Source of the DNA: Symbiodinium natans
Lineage: Eukaryota; Sar; Dinophyceae; Suessiales; Symbiodiniaceae
Reading direction: 5' to 3'
DNA: 64,000 bases
NCBI GenBank assembly: GCA_905221605.1
Contig: CAJNDS010002506.1
Span: 212,501-276,500 of the forward strand
The notes beneath the pieces are model-generated. The model was not told where the DNA came from. It did no database searches and was given only the letters and a program-made list of their open reading frames with translations. A program made the position numbers and the translations under genes. Below, one piece after another: positions 53,479 to 62,489 of the stretch; position 1 is the first letter of the stretch; the number at the start of each line of letters is the position of its first letter.

Positions 53479-55740
53479 CTACTCGATACCCTGTGGAGCA
53501 GTATTGGGGGCACGAGCGGCGTTGCCAGCAACGTTGGAGCTACTGGCTCGCTCCAACTGAGGGCGCTTCGCAACCGCCTCATCGAGGGAGAATGCCTCAG
53601 CCGACACCCTCTGGAAATCCTCGACGTAGGACTGCGCGACAGGGTGCGTCTTGGGGACCTCAAGCTTAAGCCCTGCCTCCGCATTGGCTTTGCTGCTTGT
53701 GGTAAAATTGAGGCTCCCAATCAGCACCACCGCGCCATCAGGCCGCAGTAGGCAAAGGGCCTTGGCATGGTGCAGCCCTTGAATCCCGGTGCCTACCTTA
53801 GCCCCGCGGCCGTCGCGAGCATAGGCGTCGCGCAAGGATGTGCCGCAACCCACCTTCACCTCGGCACCTGCGGCCGCCAAGCGTTTCAACGCTTGCCACT
53901 GAAGCTTGGTGCGGTGGCATTGTCCCATGTCGGCGACAATCCGAACGCTTGCGCCTTTGCCAAGCGACGCTTCGATTGCCTCGATGCAGGATGGGCAATC
54001 CAAGCTGTATGCCCGGATGTAGATCACATCCTCTGCTGCTCCTGACCCAAGCAGCGTTTGGGCGGCCTGAATGTATGGCCCGCCCGCAAGGAATTCTGCT
54101 CCTTTGACTGGAGAACTCCTAGCGGGGGCTGGGCCCTTGTTCCTCCGGCCTGGCGTGCGCGCCACAGTGGCAGTGGCGGCACGTTGCACGGAGCCGGAAT
54201 GTGCGTGGGCTGCGCTCGCTCCATCTGCTGGGGCCGCGGCCAGGTCACGACCCGCGAGCCCCTGAAAGCAGGAGAGCCCGCGGCTCTTGGCCGCGAGTTG
54301 GGAGAAACACCCTTCACTGTTCCCCAAACCCAACACCACCTTACCCTTAGCTAGGGCATCGGAGGCGGTACTCCGAATGGAGTCTGTGAGCGCAGGACCC
54401 GCGCCTCGCTGGGCCGCGTGCAAAAACCCTAAGGAACGAGCGGTGTCCATTGCGGCATCGCAATGCCCGCAGCGTCCTTCTGCCAGGTAAGCACGACAGC
54501 CACAGGCAGCTGTCTCCTCCTTGAGATGCACCCAAACCTTATGGGTCACCCCTTTCTTGGTGCTCGCGACTTCAAACGTCGCTTCGGAGCCAAGGAGCTG
54601 AGACAGCCGCGCCTCAGGGGCCGCGGTGTTGCCATGTCGCAAATGCGCAATGCGATTGGCAACGGCACGACTCACGTACCACAGAACAGCACCGCGCAAG
54701 ATCACTACTACCAGAGTGATGGCTGTTCCGGCGACCCACACGGTCCGCCTGGCCCCATGGCCGATTTCCTCAACAACGTCGGCCGAAGCCGTTGCAACCG
54801 CGTGCATGGAGTCCTCGACAACATGCACGACCCCGCGGTGCAACTGCAAGGCAATCGGCGCCGACGCTGCAGCCGCCAGGCCCCGCCAGCCGTTGATGTT
54901 CCCGTTGAGGGCGTGCATCAACCGATTGAGGAGCCCGCGACCCAGGAAAAAGGGGGTCCGCGGCGGAAGCGGAACACTCGGCGGCGGTCGGGCCGACCCG
55001 CACGGGAAAGCTGGGACCCAGCTTGTGCTTGGGCGGGGTTGGAGCGCGGCAACAATGCCCGCGGCGAAAGCGCCCCAGGCGTACTTGCCCCTCCCCTTGG
55101 GCCTGCCCTTGGCATCGGACTTGCCTCTGCCCTTCGGCTTGCCCTGGCCCTTGCCACGGGCGTCTGCCCAAGCACCCCACGGGTCGCGGCCCTTGCCGTG
55201 CGTCGCCTCCTCGCGACGTCTCTTGCCGCCCCTCTTCTTGTGTTTGCTCCTAAGAAGAGGCTGGATCGTTTCCTGATCCATCGCGCGATTGGCCAGAAGG
55301 ATCTCGTACTCCAGCTCATCTTGGCTGCTCTCGGAGCCCGAGTCCCTCTGTTCGCCGCGCCGCGGATCCGGGATCCCGCGGGACACGACCTCTGCCAAGC
55401 GGAGAGGTGTGCTGCACCTAAAGCACAACTGCCTGAATGAAAGGTTCCATTCATAGCAGTTAGGGCACTGCCACCCTGCTATGCGGAGCGCTTCGCTGAT
55501 GTGATCATCGCGCTCCGCCTCGCCGCTCCCGCTTCTTGGCGCGCTCGGCCGCCTGCGCCTCCTCGGCCGCCTGGAGGGCTTCAGCGAGTTCCTCATCGCT
55601 GAGGAGCCTCGCGGCATCTGCCCGCGCTTGTTGGTCTTCAAGCTCTTCGGCAGAAAACCTCCGCCGCCATTGCTCCGGCGCGGTTTGGGGATCCACCTCC
55701 CACCACCCGATGTCGATCCCATTGAAGAGCCCCTGGTCAA
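53479..55740 (-). CDS. RanBP2 zinc finger - SWIM zinc finger - PLD-like nuclease/phosphodiesterase protein
   Basis: Numbered in the frame that opens at 55,845. A RanBP2-type finger W125-x-C-x2-C-x3-N-x6-C-x2-C (WQCPNCYEWNLSFRQLCFRC, nt about 55,473-55,414); basic Gly/Lys/Arg-rich region 200-255; probable membrane helix 369-391 (VWVAGTAITLVVVILRGAVL); SWIM finger C448-x-C450...C459-x-H461; PLD-like domain 583-735 with H693-x-K695 and GSLNFT (G710-S711, N713). One HKD half-site implies a dimer, as in Nuc and mitochondrial PLD6. The Asp usually four residues after Lys is displaced (D703), so catalysis is not assured. The real N-terminus seems to lie in another frame (55,505-about 55,740: WWEVDPQTAPEQWRRRFSAE, acidic helix), joined by a frame change near 55,510-55,525. 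Target nucleic acid or lipid unknown. Confidence 0.75.
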   Translation of the reverse strand: MTRGSSMGSTSGGGRWIPKPRRSNGGGGFLPKSLKTNKRGQMPRGSSAMRNSLKPSRRPRRRRRPSAPRSGSGEAERDDHISEALRIAGWQCPNCYEWNLSFRQLCFRCSTPLRLAEVVSRGIPDPRRGEQRDSGSESSQDELEYEILLANRAMDQETIQPLLRSKHKKRGGKRRREEATHGKGRDPWGAWADARGKGQGKPKGRGKSDAKGRPKGRGKYAWGAFAAGIVAALQPRPSTSWVPAFPCGSARPPPSVPLPPRTPFFLGRGLLNRLMHALNGNINGWRGLAAAASAPIALQLHRGVVHVVEDSMHAVATASADVVEEIGHGARRTVWVAGTAITLVVVILRGAVLWYVSRAVANRIAHLRHGNTAAPEARLSQLLGSEATFEVASTKKGVTHKVWVHLKEETAACGCRAYLAEGRCGHCDAAMDTARSLGFLHAAQRGAGPALTDSIRSTASDALAKGKVVLGLGNSEGCFSQLAAKSRGLSCFQGLAGRDLAAAPADGASAAHAHSGSVQRAATATVARTPGRRNKGPAPARSSPVKGAEFLAGGPYIQAAQTLLGSGAAEDVIYIRAYSLDCPSCIEAIEASLGKGASVRIVADMGQCHRTKLQWQALKRLAAAGAEVKVGCGTSLRDAYARDGRGAKVGTGIQGLHHAKALCLLRPDGAVVLIGSLNFTTSSKANAEAGLKLEVPKTHPVAQSYVEDFQRVSAEAFSLDEAVAKRPQLERASSSNVAGNAARAPNTAPQGIE

Positions 55741-56799
55741 GGAGGAACAGGAGGAGGAGGCGGAGGTCGTCAAGGACGAAGAGGTCTCGGTTGAGATGGA
55801 GGCTGCCACCGCGGATGAGGCGGACGAGGTCGCCCTCCCAGCCAACCGAGCCTACGTCGAAGGCCGCTTTTACCCCTACGGCAGCTGGCGGTGCTTCTTC
55901 TGCGAAGCCATTAACCCGGTGACCGAGGACCAGTGCCTCACCACGCAGGAGTCCTCGTGCTCGGCCAGTCGGTGGTCACCAGCGCGAAGGAATACCTCGC
56001 GCGGTCCGAAGCTCTTCTTAGAGCGCAGAAGCTCCAGTCGAGAATACTGGAGGTTGCGGGAACTGCGATGGTGAAGCTGGAGAAGATCACCAAGCGTGAG
56101 GAGTCCCTCAAAACGCTGCGCCGAGAGGGAGAGAGTCGGGCGGCCGGGGAAGGTGCCGACGGGGAAGAGGTGTCTGACGATGGTCAGGACGCCCCCGGGG
56201 CTGCAGGGCCGAGCAGTTCCGCCAGGCGGCCTTCGGGAGGCGGGACCGCCCAGTCCGCCTCAGCCTCAGAGGAGCCTCGCCCCAACGCTGACGGCCACTA
56301 CGGATGTTCGGTTCCGGGATGCGGGCTAGCCTTTGAGTCGCTGGTGCAGTACCACTTGCATCAGGCGGCCTGCCATGGCGCCTCTCTTCCGCCCAACCTG
56401 GGGATCAGCCCCTCCGCACCTCTTGACCCTTTTCGTCAGGACTGGCGGGGACGGCTGTTCCGCCGAGGAAAGGACGGTGGGTATGGGGAGGTGCCCATGC
56501 TCCGAGTGATTAGGTACCACAAAGCCAACGGGTACGATCACTCGAGAGTCCCGCTCCTGAGGCGAGGGGACCGAATCCAGCTTGAGGATGGATCGCACCA
56601 CATCTATGGTGGTAGCCATCCGCCGGGGTGGCTTCGCGACGACCCCGAGCTGGACCCCCCTGGTGCTCCCGAGGGAAGCGATGGAGGGTCCACGCCCAAG
56701 AGCGAGCCCGCCAGCCGGACCTCGACTATGCAAGTCGATCCGCGGCGGAACCCGCGCCTTCCGTCCTCCCACTGCGTGGGGCAGTGTCCTAGGACGTAG
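55628..56799 (+). CDS. C2H2 zinc-finger protein gene of the element, with a frame break
   Basis: From about 55,628 one frame reads an acidic stretch, then a finger-like SWRCFFCEAINPVTEDQC; coding continues in another frame from about 55,933 to 56,799. The second part has a helix SAKEYLARSEALLRAQKLQS, an acidic/Ser/Gly-rich linker, and a C2H2 finger C125-x4-C130-x12-H143-x4-H148 (YGCSVPGCGLAF then HLHQAACH). It then has a conserved-looking tail, YGEVPMLRVIRYHKANGYDH and LLRRGDRIQLEDGSHHIYGG. Codon numbers count from 55,933, whose GTG is not a reliable start. The break near 55,930 may be a frameshift, a short intron or an assembly error. It is head-to-head with the PLD-like gene and tail-to-tail with the Tpt1-like gene; the last about 195 bp overlap the latter. 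Function unknown, probably nucleic-acid binding. Confidence 0.6.
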
Positions 56800-57278
56800 T
56801 GAACCCCGAGGCGGCCTCCCGGCCCGCCGCCGGGGATCAGGCCGTTCTGCAACAGGCTTGGCACGACATGCAGGTCCGTGCCGTGCCACATGGCCGGGCC
56901 ATACTGACGGATGAGGTCGTCGATGGCCGTCTCACTTAGGCCCTCCATCATGAACCCCATCGGATGGCCACAATCGGCAGAGTGGCCTTGGAAGGCACGA
57001 AGGAAACCAGCGTGCGAGGTGTCCAACCTCGGTTTCCGCTGGCTGGCGTCGTGCGCGACCGCCTGGTTGTACTGGTTGATGGTGATCCCGAGTTGTTCGA
57101 TCAACTCATCAACCGGGTAGAGGCCGCCCGGACCGAACCGGCCTCTGCAGCCACCTTCGCCGTGCCGCATGCATCGGACTAGCAGGCGCTGCACGTCGTC
57201 TATCGTGGGCGGGCCCTTCCGGCCCTTAGGGCCTGGGCTCTTGCTTTTGCCCCTGCCCTTAGACCCTCCTCCACCCAT
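56604..57278 (-). CDS. Tpt1/KptA-like RNA 2'-phosphotransferase
   Basis: ATG at 57,278 (minus) opens a 224-codon protein: MGGGGSKGRGKSK leader, then a Tpt1-like domain (nt about 57,200-56,688). Family enzymes use NAD+ to remove a 2'-phosphate left at an RNA splice or repair junction. All four catalytic residues known for Tpt1 have counterparts: Arg-His in VRCMRHGEGG, Arg in LRAFQGHS, Arg in GGRLGVHYVL; the NAD-binding WHGTD and QNGLIPGG also fit. The frame is open without a stop from the reverse transcriptase frame upstream (to 60,527), so it could be made as the end of a long polyprotein or from its own start; the linking 200 codons are low-complexity. The last about 25 residues may be antisense read-through of the C2H2 gene. 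Nuclear tRNA repair is the usual role; here a role in the element's RNA is only a guess. Confidence 0.8.
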   Translation of the reverse strand: MGGGGSKGRGKSKSPGPKGRKGPPTIDDVQRLLVRCMRHGEGGCRGRFGPGGLYPVDELIEQLGITINQYNQAVAHDASQRKPRLDTSHAGFLRAFQGHSADCGHPMGFMMEGLSETAIDDLIRQYGPAMWHGTDLHVVPSLLQNGLIPGGGPGGRLGVHYVLGHCPTQWEDGRRGFRRGSTCIVEVRLAGSLLGVDPPSLPSGAPGGSSSGSSRSHPGGWLPP

Positions 57279-57900
57279 CGCGGCACTGAGGCCCGCGGCT
57301 TTGCTGGACCTCCGATGGGCGAGGGAAACCTGACGCGCCCTTGAGCGGCCAGGACACGGCCCGCTGCAAGGGGCCGGTGTGCAGTAGTGGTAGGCAGCCG
57401 CTCCCGCGCGGCCAGGGCACGGCCCGCAGCGGGGCCTTGTGGTTGACCACGAAGGTCCGGGCGACCGATCGGTCGCTCCCGCGCGGTCTGGTCGCGACCC
57501 GCAGCGGGGCGCAGTGCACAGGCACGAACGCGGGGAGGGACTACCTACCCTAGGCTCTACAACACACTTGAACCGCTGCGGCGGGGGTTTGGGGAGTTTC
57601 TTTAAGGTCGGGGCTTTAAGGCTTCTACGGCTTCTGCTTCGACCTTGGACCGAACCTCTAGGCCTGCTTCCTAAACACTGGCTGCGAGACAAACGAACGA
57701 AGCTGCACGCGACGAACGACGAAAAATCCTTCTGCCCGCAGACCGGCGACCTGGGAAACGGCCCGCCCCAAAAACACCCGCCCTGAACACAGAAACACCC
57801 GAACAGCCCCAACATCCTGAGCATCAGAACGCGCGTGGGGTGATTCTGGTCTGAGCGCGCCGCGTCATGGTTCGCGCGCTTGGTGTTGTGCGCACCGCGA
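57279..57900 (-). other. GC-rich linker with short tandem repeats between RT and Tpt1-like region
   Basis: Open in the pol frame but low-complexity. The plus strand carries GCGGCCAGGGCACGGCCCGC-type units at about 57,346, 57,408 and 57,480. From about 57,540 to 57,840 the translation (rich in Cys, Phe, Gly and Pro) looks non-coding, so a 3' UTR, an intron or truncation between the two genes is likely. Confidence 0.6.
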
Positions 57901-57977
57901 ACGCCTAAGGCTTCAAGAGCAGACGACGCGCTCTGAGGAGCCGCGACTGCCCCCTTGGCGCACGCTTCGCGCACCGC

Positions 57978-60527
57978 CCCCTCGGCTTGGGCATCAGTGA
58001 AAAACTGCCCATCAATGACCCTACCTGTCCTAACAGTAAGATCATCCACGTAGGCAATCCACTCCTTAGTATACTTAAGGCGCCTACCTCTGCCGGGGGC
58101 ATAGGCCCTATCAACCACAAAGTTGAAGTCATCTGGGCCGTTAATCGGGCCAAAGGTGAGGCCGACAGGGAGATACTTCCCTGATCTTGCCACAATGGCC
58201 AACACCTCGCGAGCACGCTTGGTGTTCCTAATCTGATTAAACCCACTAACCGCATCCACGAAGGTATACCAAACCGAACCTACTGCGGCGGCGAGCACAT
58301 CGCTGCCCCGCCGACAATAGTACGTGGAGCGCTTAATTCGGGCATTCACACGGCGGTAGTCAACCACCAAGCGTCGCTTCCTATGCCGCTTGTAGCTGGG
58401 CATTTCCTTGGTCGGAAACGGCGCAGATCCCCAAGCCGAGCTGCCGCGGATCAACTGACCCCGCTTGCATTCTTCTTCAAGCTTGTCGTCGACCCATTGC
58501 GCGGACTCGCCCCTCAGACTGTGAGGCTGGGACGAGACCGGCGGCCCGGTGGGGATGCAGTCATGGGCGAACTTCCTGACCGTGGTCCTGGTGGTGTCCT
58601 CCACCCAGAACCCAGCGGCCTTTCGCCGTATGACCTCCCTGACGGCTGCGATATCAGCATCGGTCAGCCCGGGTCTGGTTGGTCCAGGCTCGATCTTCAA
58701 ACCCGACCATACGAGGTCTCTATAGGCCTCGGTGCGCCTAGGATCCTCCGCGACCTTCTCGCCCGCAAGAGCATAGACCTCAAGGTCAGCCCGGACGGAA
58801 TCCCAGTCCTTGGCGTCCGCCTTGGTCCGCCAAAACGCTTCTTTCTCCGCGGCATACTTATCCACCTCCTTATCCAGCTCCGCACGCTCTGCTGGCGTGA
58901 GGTCCTCGCCCGACCGCACGTCCGGGAGGGGAACAACTGGAGAGGGCGGTGGCGCAGCCGCGGCGCTATCTGCACCCGCAGTGGCTGGAAAGCTTTCAAC
59001 TGCAGCGGTGCACAGCTCTTCTGCGCCCCTCCGACCAAGGTCCTGGAGCGAGGCGCAGAAAGCCGCTCCTATGAGGTTGTAGTCAGCTTGCGCGCGCTCA
59101 ACGTGCTTGTGCCGCACTGCGCCCAACGCATCCGGCCTACTACACCTCAAACCTACCGATTCTAGGCTGAAATCGGCGAGCCACAGGGCCCCGCTCTCAA
59201 CGAGGTTGCCGCGGCCACTGGCCCGCGCGAACTGGCACATGTCAGCCCGCACGAAAGCCCAAGGCCAGCGTGGCTCAGCGAGCGTCCCAAACAAGGCGCC
59301 CCACTCCTCTAGCCGCCAAGGTTCCCACTCGCCTTTTTGCGCCTGCAAACGCAGCGCGACGTGGGCGCCCGCGCGCGTGCGTTCCTGCGCACACCGGACG
59401 ACTAGCTGGAGGAAAGCCCGGGGCACATTCTTGCCCTCAAGCCCAATCACGAGCACCTTCGGCTCTGTGCGCAGAACAGCGCCGCTCATGGCCTCTAAGT
59501 GCTCTTCCGCGGCCAGGTTCCAGGTGATCCCGTAGGCCTGCTTGCCTTGCACAAAAGCGGGAACAACCCTGTACCCGTGCCTCCTCGCCGCGTCGGAAAC
59601 GACCGCGTCACCCCAAGCAACCTCTAAGACATCAGCAACCCCACCAAGGAAATACTGCCGGAACCAACTCTCGACAGCACCCGACTCTGGGGAAGCCCTA
59701 GGCTGCAACGCGCGGGGTTCCGCGACCAAGAGGTCCGCGAGGGCCTCTCGGATCGAGAGCACACTCGTGCCGGCACGAGACGCTCGCTCGAGGGTCCTGT
59801 CCTGCAACGAATACGCCCCCTTGTCCAACTTTCTGGCCGAGGCTGCAGCAAGCACGCCGTCGCGGTTTAGGTCGATTTTGGAAATGATTTCCTTCACGGA
59901 AACCGCTTCATGGGCCGGACGGGTCCCCTCTGAAAGCGTGAGCGCTCCGTCCTCGGCGATATATGCAAGCCGCCATTTGACGCGAACCCCGCTGGCGTCG
60001 GGGAGATAGCGATGGACGCCGACCTGTGCACGGGCCGCATCCACCTGCGTGACCCGCCCTAACCTGCACACCTTCGGGCCTCCACCTACACCCCGATAGG
60101 CAATGCGGTCACCAAGGCGGAGGACGAAGTCCCTCCCGCGCCTGGTCAGCGTGAACTCCACCTGCTTGGCGTCGCCTTGAACCTGCTGCCCTAAGCTGGG
60201 GCGAGACGAGCCGTCCCCGCCGGTTTCATCGTCTTCAAAGACGACCGGCTCGCGGGATTCCGCGCCATCTGCATCCGCAGGAACAAGAATGCAGTCTTCT
60301 GCGTGCGCCTCCATCGGGCCGCGCCGGGCGGAAGAAGTACCCCCCGACTCCATCGACACGGGCTCCAAGGTGAGCCTGTGGCCCTTGACTTCCAACACGC
60401 GCCAGGGGCCGGTCAGACCCGGTTTCCAAGGCACACGCCCCGCCCCCTCTGAGCGGGCCCTCGGAGCGTTCCAGACCACTCGGTCGCCTGGACTTAAGGT
60501 CCACAGTGCGCCTATGGCGATTTGCAA
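57978..60527 (-). CDS. Pol-like frame: integrase C-terminal domain, methyltransferase-like segment, truncated reverse transcriptase
   Basis: Numbered from 60,527. Residues 12-55 form an integrase tail (LSPGDRVVWNAP, GPWRVLEVKGHRLTLE). Residues 135-195 form a beta-rich repeat (LRLGDRIAYRGVGGG). Residues 296-400 resemble a decayed SAM-methyltransferase fold (ADVLEVAWGDAVVSDAARRH). The RT spans about 640-850: RRLVVDYRRVN, YTFVDAVSGFNQI (D758), LPVGLTFGPINGPDDFNF and the catalytic WIAYVDDLTV (D828, D829). These fit Ty3/gypsy-like RTs. The RT stops soon after the YVDD motif, with no thumb or RNase H, so it is probably inactive as it stands. Translation starts not here but by frame change from the integrase frame upstream. 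Confidence 0.8.
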
Positions 60528-62382
60528 GTTTCGCCCGCGCTTCTGAAGACCGCGTCCAGTGCTCTCGGACCGCAGCAGCTAGTTCCGAGAACTGCTTAAA
60601 CTGGCTCCGAGCCCAATCAGAGATGGGTTCAAACTGCAAGGCGTCTCGCAGGACGTCCTTTTCAAGTGGTAGAGCGAGCGACCAGCTCCGCTCTAGGTCC
60701 CTCGGGGTATACCCGTGGGGTCCCGGAGTGTTATCTATGACGTACTCCGCCACCACGAGCCAATCCGACCAAGCTTCGGAAAGGGAGGCGCCGACTTGCC
60801 TGACGACCGCCCCCAGCACCTTTTGAACTTCTTGGTGGACTCGCTCGTTTGCGCCCAACTCACAAGGCCTCAAGGGCGCGCTGAACCGCCACTCGGTCCC
60901 AAGCATAGCGCTGAGTTCTGCCATGAGCGCATTCTTGAACTCTGGCCCTCTATCCGACCTGATGAGGCTCGGGATCGTCCTGCTGCGAAGCACACAGCGT
61001 ACGAACGCCCTCCTGACTTCAGCATGAGTCAGAGACCTCATCGGCTCGAGGAGGACAGCATGACTGAGGCAATCGAAGTACGTAAGCGAGTACCTATGCC
61101 CCTCCCTGTCCTCTCGGTTCGGACCCTCACAGTCCACGCTGACTTCCTGCCAGCATGTCTCGGCGCCACACTTGACCGCACGAGCTTCAACCTTCGTCGG
61201 TCGAGAGCGGCCTTTAATGCAGGCGAGACACTTGGCGACCCAGGTCCGCACATCTTTCTCCAAATCGGGCCACCAGACTGCCCTCTCCAGCAGTTTGATG
61301 GTAACCTCGGCAGACCTATGGGCCCCAAGGACTCCACAGTGGACTGAATTGTAGCAGGCGCGGCGCCAGGTCACCCCATTCGCGCCCGCAGCCCCGTTGG
61401 GAACCACTGGGACGACGACGGTTTGACCCGTCCTGAGGGTCACCTCGCGCTCCAACAACCCGTCTCCGGATATCACCATCGGCGGCTCCGGCTTGCGAAT
61501 CGAGCCCGCCAATGAGGGATCGCGCCGCTGACCCTCGTACCACGCCGTACGAAGGGATCCCGTGACTCGGAACTCCGAAATGTTCGCCGCGTCCCTCGCC
61601 TCGACCGCAAGCTGTTCGCGACGATTTTCGTCCTCCCCCGCGGCCAGGCTCAAAGACGGAACACCGCCCTTAAACTCGACTTTGACCTTGGTTGAGGAAT
61701 GGTCCCAAATGCACAGGATGGGGCTATGGCTGACGAGCTCCAGAACCACAGCAGGGCCCTTGTGCTCCTCACCCATAAACGCCAAAACTCTACCCTTCAG
61801 CTTGCACTCATTGGCATTCTTCCCGCGACTGATGGCGCCCGCGGTCCAATGCCCTTCTACGCCCTCATTGGACGCAGAGAATAGAGCAAGGACCCTTGAC
61901 GTCTGCCGGGTAGAACTGCGGGGATCCGAGGCTTCTCCGGTTGCCCGCCAGCCAATGACCTGAGTAACCCTACCCACAAGGGCTATCAGCTTGCCGAAGG
62001 AGGGGTCTAAGGCAACCTCTTTGCCCTCAGACCTCCAGAGCACTTCGCACTGCTCATTCACGACATGTCTGTGGCCGTGCCAGTTCACCACTGACGACCA
62101 ATGCACGACGATGTCGCCCTGAACCGCATCCAGGGGCGAGCAGTTGTGCCCCGCCACCACAGCACCATCTTATCTAACCACCCATGTGGTCCAGTAAGGC
62201 TTCACATCGCCCCACTTGGAAAGATCCTTGTGCTGGGAGCCGAGGCTGAGCTTCATGGAATGGCCCTTCTTCCATATCTTCCCACTCAGCATGCCATATG
62301 CTGTGGGAACGGGAGCATCCTTGGGCGTAGTCCTGAACCCTACCGCCCATTGCTGGATGGTTGAGGACCTAACCCTATACAA
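60235..62382 (-). CDS. Retroelement integrase frame (5' part), with in-frame stop
   Basis: Main open frame 62,160-60,235, numbered from 62,160. Zinc-binding HHCC: H274, H281, C311, C314 (VHCGVLGAHRSAEVTIKLLE then CLACIKGRS). Catalytic core: D343 (VSVDCEGP), D403 (IRSDRGPEF), E439 (LGANERVHQEV), with exactly 35 residues between the last two, the D,D(35)E triad of retroviral and Ty3 integrases. Sequence up to ARAKLANRHRRTVDL is in frame; the usual SH3-like tail continues one frame over. Upstream, the same frame continues to 62,382 (TAYGMLSGKIWKKGHSMKLS, KPYWTTWVVR) but a TAA at 62,170-62,172 interrupts it. No Gag or protease is seen before the telomere-like array at 62,392, so the 5' part is missing or very divergent. 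Confidence 0.85.
60492..60498 (-). promoter_or_regulatory. Candidate +1 ribosomal frameshift heptamer CTTAAGT
   Basis: The minus strand reads GAC CTT AAG T where the integrase frame hands over to the pol frame (TVDL to LSPGDRVVW). A +1 slip from CTT to TTA is the Ty1 mechanism (CTTAGGC). A single-base deletion in a dead copy would look the same. Confidence 0.4.
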
Positions 62383-62391
62383 TTTCTATAA

Positions 62392-62440
62392 ACCCTAAAC
62401 CCTAAACCCTAAACCCTAAACCCTAAACCCTTAACCCTAA
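62392..62440 (-). repeat. Telomere-like array (CCCTAAA)n inside the element
   Basis: About 6 units, right at the upstream limit of the integrase frame. A TTTAGGG run in the opposite orientation is at about 62,748-62,783. Confidence 0.95.
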
Positions 62441-62489
62441 AGAGCCTATAAATTGAGCTTGCGTTTTGCATCGTGCGTGCCTTCTTCGT

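Noticed and set aside
53016-53669. A 217-codon plus-strand open frame
   Set aside because: Partly antisense to the PLD-like gene, no recognisable domain, composition not protein-like in the overlap.
54463-55440. A 325-codon plus-strand open frame
   Set aside because: Antisense of the RanBP2-SWIM-PLD-like gene in GC-rich DNA; no domain logic on this strand.
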